DNA of 64,000 bases, taken from Chromobacterium haemolyticum DSM 19808. Its GTDB lineage: Bacteria; Pseudomonadota; Gammaproteobacteria; Burkholderiales; Chromobacteriaceae. Under the pieces are notes generated by a model. That model was not told the origin of the DNA and made no database searches. It was given only the letters and a program-made list of their open reading frames with translations. Positions 26,352 through 34,850 of this stretch are shown here, in pieces (the first letter of the stretch is position 1; every line of letters begins with the position of its first letter). The position numbers were made by a program, and so were the translations under genes. The stretch is taken from NCBI RefSeq assembly GCF_000711885.1, contig NZ_JONK01000008.1, positions 1 through 64,000 of the forward strand, read 5' to 3'.

Positions 26352-27353
26352 ATGAGCATTTTGAAAGTCAGCAATCTCGGGGTCCAGTTCCAGACCAACG
26401 ACGGCATGGTCAACGCCGTCAACGGCGTCAGCTTCGAACTGGACAAGGGCCAGACCCTGGGCATCGTCGGCGAGTCCGGCTCAGGCAAGAGCCAGACTGT
26501 GTTGTCCATCATGGGCCTGTTGGCCCGCAACGGTTCCACCACCGGTGAAGTGCTGTTTCACGGCAAAGACCTGCTGACCATGGGCGCGCCGGAACTGAAC
26601 GCCATTCGCGGCGACCGCGTGTCCATGATCTTCCAGGACCCGATGACCTCGCTCAACCCCTACCTGACGGTGGAGCGGCAGATGACCGAGGTGTTGGAAC
26701 TGCACAAGGGCATGAGCCGGCGCGCGGCCAAGAAGCGCGCGATCGAGCTGTTGGAAGCGGTGCGCATTCCGGAAGCGGCGCGCCGCGTGGACATGTACCC
26801 GCATGAATTTTCCGGCGGCATGCGCCAGCGGGTGATGATAGCGATGGCGCTGCTGTGCGAGCCGGAAGTGCTGATCGCCGACGAACCCACCACCGCGCTG
26901 GACGTGACGGTGCAGGCGCAAATCCTGACCCTGCTGAAGGATCTGCAGCGCGATTTCGGCACCTCCATCATCATGATCACCCACGATTTGGGCGTGGTGG
27001 CGGGCCTGTGCGAAAAAGTGATGGTGATGTACGGCGGCCGGGTGATGGAATACGGCGACGCCGACAGCATCTTCTACCACCCCAGCCATCCTTACACCAT
27101 CGGCCTGCTGGGCGCGCTGCCGCGGCTGGACCACGACGGCAGCGAGCTGGTCAGCATCCCCGGCAATCCGCCCAATATGGCGCGCATGCCCAAGGGCTGC
27201 CCGTTCTCCGAGCGTTGTCAGCACAGCACCGAGCGCTGCGCCGACGAACTGCCGCTGCTGCAGGCCAGCAGCCACAATCCGCAGGTGATCCGCGCCTGTC
27301 ACAAGCCGGCCGCGGAGCTGGCGCAAGCAGCCCAGGAGGTGGCCCATGTCTGA
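26352..27353 (+). CDS. oppD: oligopeptide ABC transporter ATP-binding protein
   Basis: A 333-aa ABC ATPase. Walker A is [10 protein letters not shown] near residues 40-49, the signature [15 protein letters not shown] near 154-168 and Walker [15 protein letters not shown] near 174-187. The C-terminal oligopeptide/dipeptide transporter domain carries [14 protein letters not shown] near 279-292, a Cys-rich segment seen in this subfamily. Overlaps oppF by 8 bp. Confidence 0.95.
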   Translation: MSILKVSNLGVQFQTNDGMVNAVNGVSFELDKGQTLGIVGESGSGKSQTVLSIMGLLARNGSTTGEVLFHGKDLLTMGAPELNAIRGDRVSMIFQDPMTSLNPYLTVERQMTEVLELHKGMSRRAAKKRAIELLEAVRIPEAARRVDMYPHEFSGGMRQRVMIAMALLCEPEVLIADEPTTALDVTVQAQILTLLKDLQRDFGTSIIMITHDLGVVAGLCEKVMVMYGGRVMEYGDADSIFYHPSHPYTIGLLGALPRLDHDGSELVSIPGNPPNMARMPKGCPFSERCQHSTERCADELPLLQASSHNPQVIRACHKPAAELAQAAQEVAHV

Positions 27354-28338
27354 ACAAGCCAAACAGGCCATTCTCTCGGTGCGCGACGTCAAAGTGCACT
27401 TCCAGGTCAAGGGCAACGATAGTTGGCCGTGGAGTCCCAAGAAAACGCTGAAGGCGGTGGACGGCGTCAGCTTCGACCTCTACGCCGGGGAAACCCTGGG
27501 CGTGGTGGGCGAATCCGGCTGCGGCAAATCCACGCTCAGCCGCGCCATCCTGAACCTGATTCCCGCCACCGACGGTGAAATCGTCTGGATGGGCAAGGAT
27601 CTGCGCAAGGGCAGCGACAAGGATTGGCTGGCAGTGCGCAAGGACATCCAGATGATCTTCCAGGATCCGCTGGCCTCGCTCAATCCGCGGATGACGGTGG
27701 CTCACATCATCGGCGAGCCGCTGCGCGTGCACAAGCCGGAGTTGGGGCCGGAGGAAGTGATGCGCCGGGTCAAGGCGATGATGGCCAAGGTGGGCCTGCG
27801 CGAGCAGATGATCAACCGCTATCCGCACGAGTTCTCCGGCGGCCAGTGTCAGCGCATCGGCATTGCCCGCGCGCTGATCCTGGAGCCCAAGCTCATCATC
27901 TGCGACGAGCCGGTATCGGCGCTGGATGTGTCCATCCAGGCGCAGATCATCAACCTGCTCAAGGAGTTGCAGCGCGAAATGGGCTTGGCGCTGATTTTCA
28001 TCGCCCATGATCTGGCCGTGGTCAAACACATCTCCGACCGCATCCTGGTGATGTATCTGGGCCGCGAAATGGAGCTGGCGGAAAAATCCGCGCTGTACGA
28101 CGCGCCTTCGCACCCGTACACCCGCGCCTTGCTGTCGGCGATTCCCATCCCGGATCCGAAGCTGGAAAAGACCAAGGTGATCCAGATCCTGCAAGGCGAC
28201 TTGCCCAGCCCGATCAACCCGCCTTCCGGCTGCGTGTTCCGCACCCGTTGTCCGCAGGCGGAGGCGCGTTGCGCTCAGCAGGCCACGCCGCTGCGCCCCG
28301 TCAGCGAGCAGAGCCAGTCCTCTTGCCTGTTGGCCTGA
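27346..28338 (+). CDS. oppF: oligopeptide ABC transporter ATP-binding protein
   Basis: A 330-aa ABC ATPase, partner of OppD. Walker A is GESGCGKSTLSR near residues 54-65, the signature FSGGQCQRIGIARAL near 164-178 and Walker B LIICDEPVSALDVS near 184-197. The C-terminal segment GCVFRTRCPQAEARC resembles that of OppD. Last gene of the operon, followed directly by a terminator and repeat A6. Confidence 0.95.
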   Translation: MSEQAKQAILSVRDVKVHFQVKGNDSWPWSPKKTLKAVDGVSFDLYAGETLGVVGESGCGKSTLSRAILNLIPATDGEIVWMGKDLRKGSDKDWLAVRKDIQMIFQDPLASLNPRMTVAHIIGEPLRVHKPELGPEEVMRRVKAMMAKVGLREQMINRYPHEFSGGQCQRIGIARALILEPKLIICDEPVSALDVSIQAQIINLLKELQREMGLALIFIAHDLAVVKHISDRILVMYLGREMELAEKSALYDAPSHPYTRALLSAIPIPDPKLEKTKVIQILQGDLPSPINPPSGCVFRTRCPQAEARCAQQATPLRPVSEQSQSSCLLA

Positions 28339-28357
28339 GCCGGCTTTGCCCTGCGAC

Positions 28358-28382
28358 AAACCGCCCTTAGGGGCGGTTTTTT
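28358..28382 (+). terminator. rho-independent terminator of the opp operon
   Basis: AAACCGCC-CTTAG-GGGCGGTTTTTT: short GC stem followed by a T run, 20 bp after the oppF stop. Confidence 0.9.
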
Positions 28383-28386
28383 CGTC

Positions 28387-28534
28387 TCAGAACTGTTCAC
28401 GATCTGCTGCGCGTCGTGAGACGTGGCACGGTGAGTATCGCTTCGAAATGCTCATGTACCACTCCACCATTCCGCTTTCTCAGCGGTTTTCGCCTTGTCT
28501 CGCTCTTGCTCGCGAGATCGTAAACACGTTCTCA
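28387..28534 (+). repeat. family A repeat, copy A6 (full length)
   Basis: Flanked by TCA at 28387-28389 and at 28532-28534. The left end GAACTGTTCACGATCTGCTG and right end GCGAGATCGTAAACACGTTC are inverted repeats around the best-preserved core. It sits directly behind the opp terminator and upstream of cdh. Confidence 0.88.
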
Positions 28535-28585
28535 AGAGCCCGGCCTTCGCTATAGTGGCGAGGTGGCATCAAGTAAAATCCAAAC

Positions 28586-29368
28586 ATGAAAACCACGTTC
28601 AAAATCGCCACCGGCCTGCTGGCCGCGTTGGCCTTGGGGTACTCGGCGCTGCTCTGGGCCGATTCTGACGCCTTATGGAACATCGTCAACCGGCAGTGCC
28701 TGCCCAACCAACAAGCGACTGGCCAGCCGGCGCCCTGCGCCGACGTGAACTTGAGCGGCGGCGAGGCCGGCGGTCACGCGGTGTTGAAAGACCGCAACGG
28801 TTGGCTGCAATACCTGCTGATTCCCACTGCCCGTCTCAGCGGCATCGAAAGCCCGGAGCTATTGAGCGAGCGTGCGCCGGATTACTGGGGGGCGGCCTGG
28901 CGCGCGCGCAGCTTTCTGGAGCAGCGCTACGGGCGGCCGATTCCGCGCGAACTGCTGTCGCTGACGATCAACTCCCAGTACGGGCGCACGCAAAACCAGT
29001 TGCACATCCATATTTCCTGCACCGACGCCACCGTGCGCCAGCAGCTGGACGATCTGAAGGACAGCCTGAACGAAGAGTGGCGGGAATTGCCGGTGGAATT
29101 GCAAGGCCACGCCTACTGGGCGCGCACATTGGCCGCCAAGGCCGACGGCGGTCCGGAAGTGGATCCGTTCAAGGCGCTGGCGGCCGGCCTGCCGGAAGCC
29201 GGCCTGGCAATGGGCCGTTACGGCTTGGCCTTGGTGGCGACGCGGCTGGCAGACGGGCGCGACGGTTTCATACTGCTAAGCAGCCGCGCCAGCCTGATCG
29301 GGGCCAACCGCGCTTCGGTAGAGGAATTGCAGGATCACGCGTGTCCGGCGCTGCGCGCCGGCAAGTGA
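28586..29368 (+). CDS. cdh: CDP-diacylglycerol diphosphatase
   Basis: A 260-aa membrane-anchored protein with one N-terminal hydrophobic segment (about residues 8-24). It hydrolyses CDP-diacylglycerol to phosphatidate and CMP. Family features include LWNIVNRQCLPNQ near 31-43, LLIPTARLSGIESPELL near 77-93 and the HIT-like segment QNQLHIHISC near 137-146, whose His residues are catalytic in the family. Normal length. Monogenic, with repeat A6 in its upstream region. Confidence 0.9.
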   Translation: MKTTFKIATGLLAALALGYSALLWADSDALWNIVNRQCLPNQQATGQPAPCADVNLSGGEAGGHAVLKDRNGWLQYLLIPTARLSGIESPELLSERAPDYWGAAWRARSFLEQRYGRPIPRELLSLTINSQYGRTQNQLHIHISCTDATVRQQLDDLKDSLNEEWRELPVELQGHAYWARTLAAKADGGPEVDPFKALAAGLPEAGLAMGRYGLALVATRLADGRDGFILLSSRASLIGANRASVEELQDHACPALRAGK

Positions 29369-29620
29369 GCCGTGTCCGCTAGTGGTTCGTATGCGTTGCG
29401 TCTCCGCGACAACCCTTCGCATCCCTCTTCTCCGCCAGCTTAGCTCGGTTTCGGAAAAACCTTTGCGCTGGCAAGGGCTTGCCGGTTTAAGCGGGCAGGG
29501 GGCCGTGAATCGGAAATGGCGGGTAGTTATGCCAATCGCTTTTCAAGCGGCGGCAAAGCGGATAGCATCCGTCTGCTTTATTTGTACATTGAATTTATTG
29601 ATTAAATGAGATTAAACAAT
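29369..29620. other. intergenic region
   Basis: About 250 bp between cdh and the M48 protease gene. The last 60 bp are AT-rich and should contain the protease promoter. Nothing else was recognised. Confidence 0.45.
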
Positions 29621-30364
29621 ATGAAAAAATTCGCTCTGACAGTTCTGGCTGCTGCTTGCTTCTCCGCTCCGGCGCACGCTTTCGATCTGGGCTCCATGAT
29701 CAGCGCCGGTTCCGACCTGGTGAAATCCGCCACCCTCAGCGACGCCGACGTCAAAGCCATGGCGGCTGAATCCAGCGTGATGATGGACAAGAAAAACAAA
29801 GTGGCTCCGGCTTCCAACGCCTACTCCAAGCGCCTGGCCAAGATGGTCAAAGGCCTGGACAGCGAAGACGGCACCAAGCTGAATTTCAAGGTTTATCTGA
29901 CCAAGGAAGTCAACGCCTTCGCCATGGCCGATGGCACCGTGCGCGTGTACAGCGGCCTGATGGACAAGATGAACGACGATGAAGTGCGCTTCGTCATCGG
30001 CCATGAAATCGGCCACGTGAAACTGGGTCACACCAAGAAAGCCATGCAACTGGCCTACGCTACCTCCGCTGCGCGCAAAGGCGCGGCCGGCAGCGGCAAC
30101 GCCGTGGCCGCCAACCTGTCCGAATCCGAGCTCGGCGGCTTTGCCGAGGCGGTGGTGAACGCGCAGTTCTCCCAATCTCAGGAAAGCGATGCCGATGCTT
30201 ACTCGGTGGGCTTCCTCAAGCGCCACAACTACAATGTTCAAGGCGGTCCGGCCGCCTTGCGCAAGCTGGCGGACCTGTACGGCAACGACAGCAGCCTGCT
30301 GTCCAGCCACCCGGCGCCGGGCGACCGCGCAGTAAAACTGGAAAAGCAGATCCAGAGCCTGTAA
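29621..30364 (+). CDS. M48-family zinc metalloprotease, exported
   Basis: A 247-aa periplasmic protease. The signal peptide spans about residues 1-19 (KKFALTVLAAACFSAPAHA). The zinc motif is HEIGH near 128-132, and the third ligand is probably the Glu in SQESDADAYSVGFLKR near 184-199. It resembles YcaL/LoiP-type proteases that act on misfolded or incomplete outer-membrane proteins. I chose the ATG of MKKFAL, five codons into the frame, because the signal peptide starts there. Followed by a terminator. Confidence 0.9.
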   Translation: MKKFALTVLAAACFSAPAHAFDLGSMISAGSDLVKSATLSDADVKAMAAESSVMMDKKNKVAPASNAYSKRLAKMVKGLDSEDGTKLNFKVYLTKEVNAFAMADGTVRVYSGLMDKMNDDEVRFVIGHEIGHVKLGHTKKAMQLAYATSAARKGAAGSGNAVAANLSESELGGFAEAVVNAQFSQSQESDADAYSVGFLKRHNYNVQGGPAALRKLADLYGNDSSLLSSHPAPGDRAVKLEKQIQSL

Positions 30365-30383
30365 GCGGCATTCCCTCGCAAGC

Positions 30384-30412
30384 AAAAAGCACCGCCCAGG
30401 CGGTGCTTTTTT
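30384..30412 (+). terminator. rho-independent terminator
   Basis: AAAAAGCACCGCC-CA-GGCGGTGCTTTTTT: perfect stem with A/T arms just after the M48 protease gene. Confidence 0.92.
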
Positions 30413-30453
30413 CATGACAGGCTTCAACGCTTCTTTCTATCCACTCCGCCACA

Positions 30454-30480
30454 GCGCAGCAGATCGTAAACAGACTCTTA
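30454..30480. repeat. family A repeat end, copy A7 (solo terminal repeat)
   Basis: GCGCAGCAGATCGTAAACAGACTC followed by TTA is the reverse complement of a typical family A left end. Only this one end is present; the core is lost. The TTA at 30478-30480 is the complement of the TAA stop of tcdA. Confidence 0.7.
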
Positions 30481-31281
30481 GCCTCGCTTGACCTTGGGCG
30501 GCTTGGCCAGCTGCTTCAGCGCCTGCGCCACCGCCACCAGGCCGAAGCTGGCGGTGACCGTCATCGCCGCGCCGAAGCCGGCGCAGGACAGGCCCTGCGG
30601 GCCGCGCGCTGCTGTCGCGTCGCAAGCTTGTTGTTCCGGTGTGTCCGGATAAACCAGCTGTTCGGTGGAGAACACGCAGGGAACGTGCAGCTTCTTGCCG
30701 GGTTCGCGGCTGAACTGATGGTGACGGCGCAGGTTGTAGCGCAGCTTGGACAGCAGAGGGTCGTAAGTGACCTCGCCCAGGTCCGCCACCCGGATCAGCG
30801 TGGGATCGGTCTGGCCGCCCGCGCCGCCGGACACGATGAAAGGCTGGCGACGGCGCACGCACCAGGCGGCCATCGCGGTCTTGATGCGCAGACTGTCGAT
30901 GCAGTCGATGATGAAGTCGTAACCCTGGCCCAGCAGCTGCTCCAGATTATCCTCGGTGACGAAGTCCTCGATCTCTATCACCTGGCAGGCGGGGTTGATC
31001 GCGCGCGCGCGATCGGCCAGCGCGGTGACCTTGGCCATGCCGTAGTTGGGGTCCAGCGCGGGCAACTGGCGGTTGGTGTTGGACTCGGCGACATTGTCCA
31101 GATCTATCAGAGTCAGCTTGCCGATGGCGCTGCGCGCCAGCGCTTCCACCGCCCAGGAGCCGACGCCGCCGACGCCGACCACGCAAACGTGGGCGGCCTG
31201 GAAGCGAGCCAGCGCCTCCTGCCCGTAAAGACGGGCGATGCCGCCGAAGCGGCGTTCCAGATCTGCGTTGTGGGTGTCCAT
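30478..31281 (-). CDS. tcdA: tRNA threonylcarbamoyladenosine dehydratase
   Basis: A 267-aa E1-like enzyme that cyclises t6A37 in tRNAs. The nucleotide-binding motif is VGVGGVGSWAVEALARSAIG near residues 35-54, and LIDLDNVAESNTNRQLPAL follows. The C-terminal segment SCAGFGAAMTVTASFGLVAV is family-typical. I chose the ATG of MDTHNADLERRF rather than an upstream TTG. Its stop codon coincides with the end of repeat A7. Confidence 0.93.
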   Translation of the reverse strand: MDTHNADLERRFGGIARLYGQEALARFQAAHVCVVGVGGVGSWAVEALARSAIGKLTLIDLDNVAESNTNRQLPALDPNYGMAKVTALADRARAINPACQVIEIEDFVTEDNLEQLLGQGYDFIIDCIDSLRIKTAMAAWCVRRRQPFIVSGGAGGQTDPTLIRVADLGEVTYDPLLSKLRYNLRRHHQFSREPGKKLHVPCVFSTEQLVYPDTPEQQACDATAARGPQGLSCAGFGAAMTVTASFGLVAVAQALKQLAKPPKVKRG

Positions 31282-31511
31282 GCTTGCAATCGTCAACAAT
31301 CAAATCGGCGAAGGATACTGCAAGCCCCGGCAACTGACCAGTGCGTCGGCCATGGACGCGGGGCTTGCCCGCAGTCAAAAAAACCACAGTTAAGTGGCTG
31401 ATTGCTGGGAACCTTTCGTCGGCGGGGCTATCCTTCATTTCAGGTCGGCCATGAAGCGCTTCCTGCTCTTCCTCTGGCCGGCCGGCCTTTGTCACAGCAA
31501 GGGAGATTCCC

Positions 31512-31736
31512 ATGAAGCAGCAAAGATTCGATATTGATCTGGACAAGCATTACAACGCCACCGTCGTGGTCGCCTGCGAGGAATGCGGCCATGAAATCCG
31601 TCATCATCTCAAGTCCCTGCACCCCGACAGCGTGTTGCGCTGCCATTGCGGCGCTCATGTGAGCATGAGTCCGCTGACCGTTCAACAGGCCGAGCGCCGC
31701 GTAAGCGAGATCAAGCAATCGTATCGAATCCATTAA
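31512..31736 (+). CDS. small Cys-rich protein, unknown function
   Basis: A 74-aa protein beginning MKQQRFDIDLDKHYNATVVV. It contains CEECGHEIRHHL near residues 22-33 and CHCGAH near 44-49, giving a Cys/His set that could bind one zinc. I do not recognise the family. A good ribosome-binding site (AAGGGAGA) lies about 6-7 bp upstream, which supports translation. Monogenic; a terminator-like hairpin follows at 31822-31843. Confidence 0.7.
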   Translation: MKQQRFDIDLDKHYNATVVVACEECGHEIRHHLKSLHPDSVLRCHCGAHVSMSPLTVQQAERRVSEIKQSYRIH

Positions 31737-31821
31737 GCCACTGCTGACAATCTGAGAGTGTTTCCACCGGCCGTTCCGGGCCGGATTCGCCGGGCATAAC
31801 CCGGCCTCCCGCAGCAGCGAC

Positions 31822-31843
31822 ACGGCGACCGCAAGGTCGCCGT
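31822..31843. terminator. terminator-like hairpin
   Basis: ACGGCGACC-GCAA-GGTCGCCGT is a perfect 9-bp stem with a GCAA tetraloop followed by TTGTATT, between convergent genes. Confidence 0.65.
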
Positions 31844-31873
31844 TTGTATTGGCCGGCCTGGCGGAGCGGGCGG

Positions 31874-32212
31874 TCAGCCCGCGGGCAGCTGCGCGTCGTA
31901 GTCGCGGAAGCCGTCTTCCACCGCCGGCAGAATGTCGACGAACTCGAAATAAGGCTCGGTGACGAGTTTGCTGTCGCGCAGCGCGTCGATCAGGTAATAG
32001 AAATCCTTGATCGATTCCGTTTCAAACAGCGCGATATCGCTGCAGCGGGTGGTGAAGGCTTCGGCGTCGAACCAGCGCATGCGCACCGCCGGATAGCGCG
32101 CGTAGATCGGACGCAGGGTTTCCGCTTCGAATTGCCGGCGTTCGGGCCGGCTCAAGCGCAGCCAGTTGGGATGGACGCGCAGCAGCACGAAGAAGGCGTA
32201 GCTTTGGCTCAT
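31874..32212 (-). CDS. darcynin family protein
   Basis: A 112-aa protein starting MSQSYAFFVLLRVHPNWLRL. It matches the small darcynin family by its N-terminal segment and the CSDIALFETESIKDFYYLID region near residues 57-76; function unknown. I chose the ATG at 32210-32212 because family members start here. The divergent neighbour is a TetR regulator, which may control it. Confidence 0.75.
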   Translation of the reverse strand: MSQSYAFFVLLRVHPNWLRLSRPERRQFEAETLRPIYARYPAVRMRWFDAEAFTTRCSDIALFETESIKDFYYLIDALRDSKLVTEPYFEFVDILPAVEDGFRDYDAQLPAG

Positions 32213-32362
32213 GGTTCCGCTTTCAGGGTGGGTTGGAGTCGCTTTCAATGTATCCGCCCTTGTCAGCCGGCAAAACTCGTGTTCTGCTAAGCCTTTGTCG
32301 CCGTCTTCTCGCCGCAGGCCCCGTTGCCGCGGCGCAGGCCTCCCGCCCTTACGGACCGCCGC

Positions 32363-32977
32363 ATGCCCATGATTCCGCAAGCCCGAAAACAACCCGGCCA
32401 AGCCCGCTCCCGCCACGTGGTGGCGGCGATTCTGGAGGCGGCTGCTCGCATTCTGGAGCACGACGACTATGCCGGGTTGACCACTAATAAGGCGGCGGAG
32501 CTGGCCGGTGTGAGCATCGGCTCTTTGTATCAGTACTTTCCCAATAAACAGGCGCTGGTGGCGGCGTTGCACGGCCGTCACGGCGAAGAGACCCTGGCCA
32601 CGGCGCGGGAGGCTTTGCGCCTGAGCGACGGCCTGCCGTGGCAGGCGCAACTGGCGTGTCTGGTGTCCGCGTGCCTGCGCTTGCATCTGGCCGCGCCCGG
32701 GCTGCACCGGGTGCTGGAGCGAGAGTGGCCGCAGTTTGATTTGCCGCCGGCGGACAATCCGCAGGACGCCGCGTTGCTGGACTGCGTGGCGGAGTGGCTG
32801 GCCGGCTGCGGTTTGCCCGCCGAGCGCGCGCCGCGCCTGCTGCGGATGGCGGACAGCCTGATTCACGGCTTGGCGCTGGAGGACGCGCCGGACGAGGCGG
32901 AATTGACACGCTGCGTCGCGGCCGCCTTGGCCGCCTACCTGACCTTGCCGCGGCAAGGGCCCGAGATTTCCACTTAG
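32363..32977 (+). CDS. TetR/AcrR-family transcriptional regulator
   Basis: A 204-aa repressor-type protein. The N-terminal helix-turn-helix is TTNKAAELAGVSIGSLYQYF near residues 40-59, followed by NKQALVAAL. The C-terminal ligand domain is not assignable to a ligand. I chose the ATG at 32363; a second ATG two codons later is possible. It is followed 14 bp later by ltaE and is divergent from darcynin; either may be its target. Confidence 0.9.
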   Translation: MPMIPQARKQPGQARSRHVVAAILEAAARILEHDDYAGLTTNKAAELAGVSIGSLYQYFPNKQALVAALHGRHGEETLATAREALRLSDGLPWQAQLACLVSACLRLHLAAPGLHRVLEREWPQFDLPPADNPQDAALLDCVAEWLAGCGLPAERAPRLLRMADSLIHGLALEDAPDEAELTRCVAAALAAYLTLPRQGPEIST

Positions 32978-32991
32978 CGAAGGAGCTAATC

Positions 32992-34020
32992 ATGCAATGG
33001 ATTGATGTACGCAGCGACACCGTGACCCAACCGACGCCGGCAATGCGGGAGGCGATGTTCAACGCCGAGGTGGGCGACGACGTCTACGGCGACGATCCCA
33101 CGGTGCAAGCGCTGGAACAACTTGCCGCGGAGAAGCTGGGCAAGGAAGCTGCGCTGTTCGTGCCCACCGGCAACTTCGGCAACCAACTGGCCATCTTCAC
33201 TCATTGCCAGCGCGGCGACGAGGTGATTCTGGAAGAAGGCTGTCACATCGTCTGGCACGAAACCGGCGGCGCGGCGGTGATAGGCGGCGTGCAGCTGCGC
33301 ACCATCGCCGGCGTGGACGGCGTGATGTCGCCCGAGGCGATTGAACAGCGCATCCGCGTTGGCGAGGATATCCACTGGCCGCGCACCGGCTTGATCTGTC
33401 TGGAAAACGCGCACTGCAACGGCCGCGTGATTCCTTTGGAAGCGATGGCCGCCAGCGCAGAGGTGGCGCGTCGCCACCATGTGCCGGTGCATCTGGACGG
33501 CGCGCGTCTTTTCAACGCCGCGGCCCATTTGGGCTGCGATGCGCGAGACATCGCCCAATACGCCGACACGGTGATGTTTTGCCTGTCCAAGGGCCTGGCC
33601 GCGCCGGTGGGCTCCATCCTGGCCGGCAGCGCGGATTTCACCGCCCGCGCGCGCCGCAACCGCAAGCTGTTGGGCGGCGGCATGCGCCAGGCGGGGGTCA
33701 TCGCCGCGCCCGGTATCGTGGCGCTGAACGAGATGGTGGATCGGCTCAAGGACGACCACGCCAACGCCCGCTACCTGGCCGAGCGGCTGGCCGTGCTGCC
33801 CTGCGTCGAGGTGAAGCTGGAAGACGTGCACATCAATATGGTCTGGTTCCGCTTTACCGCCGACATCGACGTGGCCGAGTTGATGGCCGCGTTGCGCCAG
33901 GCCGGCGTCAAGGCCAATCCGCCGGAGGGCGGCCTGATGCGCATCGTCACCCACTGGCAGGTGCGGAGAGAGGATCTGGATAGGCTGGTGGAGGCGTTGC
34001 AACGGGTGTTGTCCGACTGA
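32992..34020 (+). CDS. ltaE: low-specificity L-threonine aldolase
   Basis: A 342-aa PLP-dependent enzyme that cleaves L-threonine and allo-threonine to glycine and acetaldehyde. Family segments are IDVRSDTVTQPTPAMREAM near residues 4-22, GDDVYGDDPTV near 28-38, HLDGARLFNAA near 166-176 and the PLP lysine in FCLSKGLAAPVGS near 193-205. AAGGAG lies about 8 bp before the ATG. Probably co-transcribed with the TetR gene. Confidence 0.95.
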   Translation: MQWIDVRSDTVTQPTPAMREAMFNAEVGDDVYGDDPTVQALEQLAAEKLGKEAALFVPTGNFGNQLAIFTHCQRGDEVILEEGCHIVWHETGGAAVIGGVQLRTIAGVDGVMSPEAIEQRIRVGEDIHWPRTGLICLENAHCNGRVIPLEAMAASAEVARRHHVPVHLDGARLFNAAAHLGCDARDIAQYADTVMFCLSKGLAAPVGSILAGSADFTARARRNRKLLGGGMRQAGVIAAPGIVALNEMVDRLKDDHANARYLAERLAVLPCVEVKLEDVHINMVWFRFTADIDVAELMAALRQAGVKANPPEGGLMRIVTHWQVRREDLDRLVEALQRVLSD

Positions 34021-34075
34021 ACGGAGATCCGACGGCTATAAATTAAGCAGCTGCGGCGTGTGAAAAGGAGGCGGG

Positions 34076-34780
34076 ATGAAACGATGGTTGAGCGCCTGCT
34101 GCGCCGCGCTGGCTTGCGGCGGCGCTCTGGCGGGTTCTCTGGACGAGGTGAGGCTGTTCAGCAGCGGCGATCCTCCCTATGTGGAAGTGGGGCCGGACGG
34201 CCGGATCAGCGGCGGGCTGGCGGTGGCGCCCGTGTTGGCCATTCTGGACCATCTCGGCCTGCCGCCATCGCGCATCGAGACGGTGCCGTGGGCGAGGGCC
34301 TACGAGGAGGCCAAGACCCGGCCGGGCGCGGCGATCTTTCCTATCGCCAAAACCCGGGAGCGGCTCAAGCACCTGAACTTCGCCGTCAAGCTGCTGGATT
34401 CCGATGTGTATTTCTATCAGTTGGCGACGCGCCGGGATATCCAGGCTCCGACGCTGGCGGCGGCCAAGCGCTATTCGGTGTGCGTGGTGTTGGGAGATTA
34501 CCGGCAAGAGTATCTGAAGACGGAGGGCTTTCCGAGACTGGATCCGACTTCCGATGCCAGCATCAACGTCAAGAAGCTGGTGTCCGGCCGCTGCGACCTG
34601 CTGCCCGCCACCGAGATCGGCATGCGCCGCAAGCTCAAGTCTCTAGGGCTGGACGCGGCGTTGGTGCGGCGCGGCATGAAGCTGTCCCAGCTGGACAGCG
34701 CCCTGTACGCCGCCTTCAATCGCGGCACCGCGCCGGAGGTCATCGCCCGTTTCAAAGCCGCCGCGCGGAGCGTGGATTAG
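34076..34780 (+). CDS. periplasmic solute-binding protein (family 3-like)
   Basis: A 234-aa protein with a signal peptide (MKRWLSACCAALACGGALAG, cleavage near residue 20). It has the two-lobed SBP family 3 layout, with the typical opening LFSSGDPPYVEVGPDGRISG near 27-46 and VKKLVSGRCDLLPAT near 164-178. No permease or ATPase is adjacent, so it could be an orphan amino-acid-binding protein or a sensor-like relative. AAGGAGG lies about 4 bp upstream of the start. Confidence 0.8.
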   Translation: MKRWLSACCAALACGGALAGSLDEVRLFSSGDPPYVEVGPDGRISGGLAVAPVLAILDHLGLPPSRIETVPWARAYEEAKTRPGAAIFPIAKTRERLKHLNFAVKLLDSDVYFYQLATRRDIQAPTLAAAKRYSVCVVLGDYRQEYLKTEGFPRLDPTSDASINVKKLVSGRCDLLPATEIGMRRKLKSLGLDAALVRRGMKLSQLDSALYAAFNRGTAPEVIARFKAAARSVD

Positions 34781-34850
34781 CGCCGGGTTTGGCGTCGGCG
34801 GCGCGGAGTGCTAACCTCGCGGCCATTGATCCGCAACCGTGATGACGCCG

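Noticed and set aside
31320-31370. Inverted repeat GCAAGCCCCG/CGGGGCTTGC upstream of the small Cys-rich gene as a riboswitch
   Set aside because: A single 10-bp stem with a loop of about 30 nt and no conserved riboswitch features.
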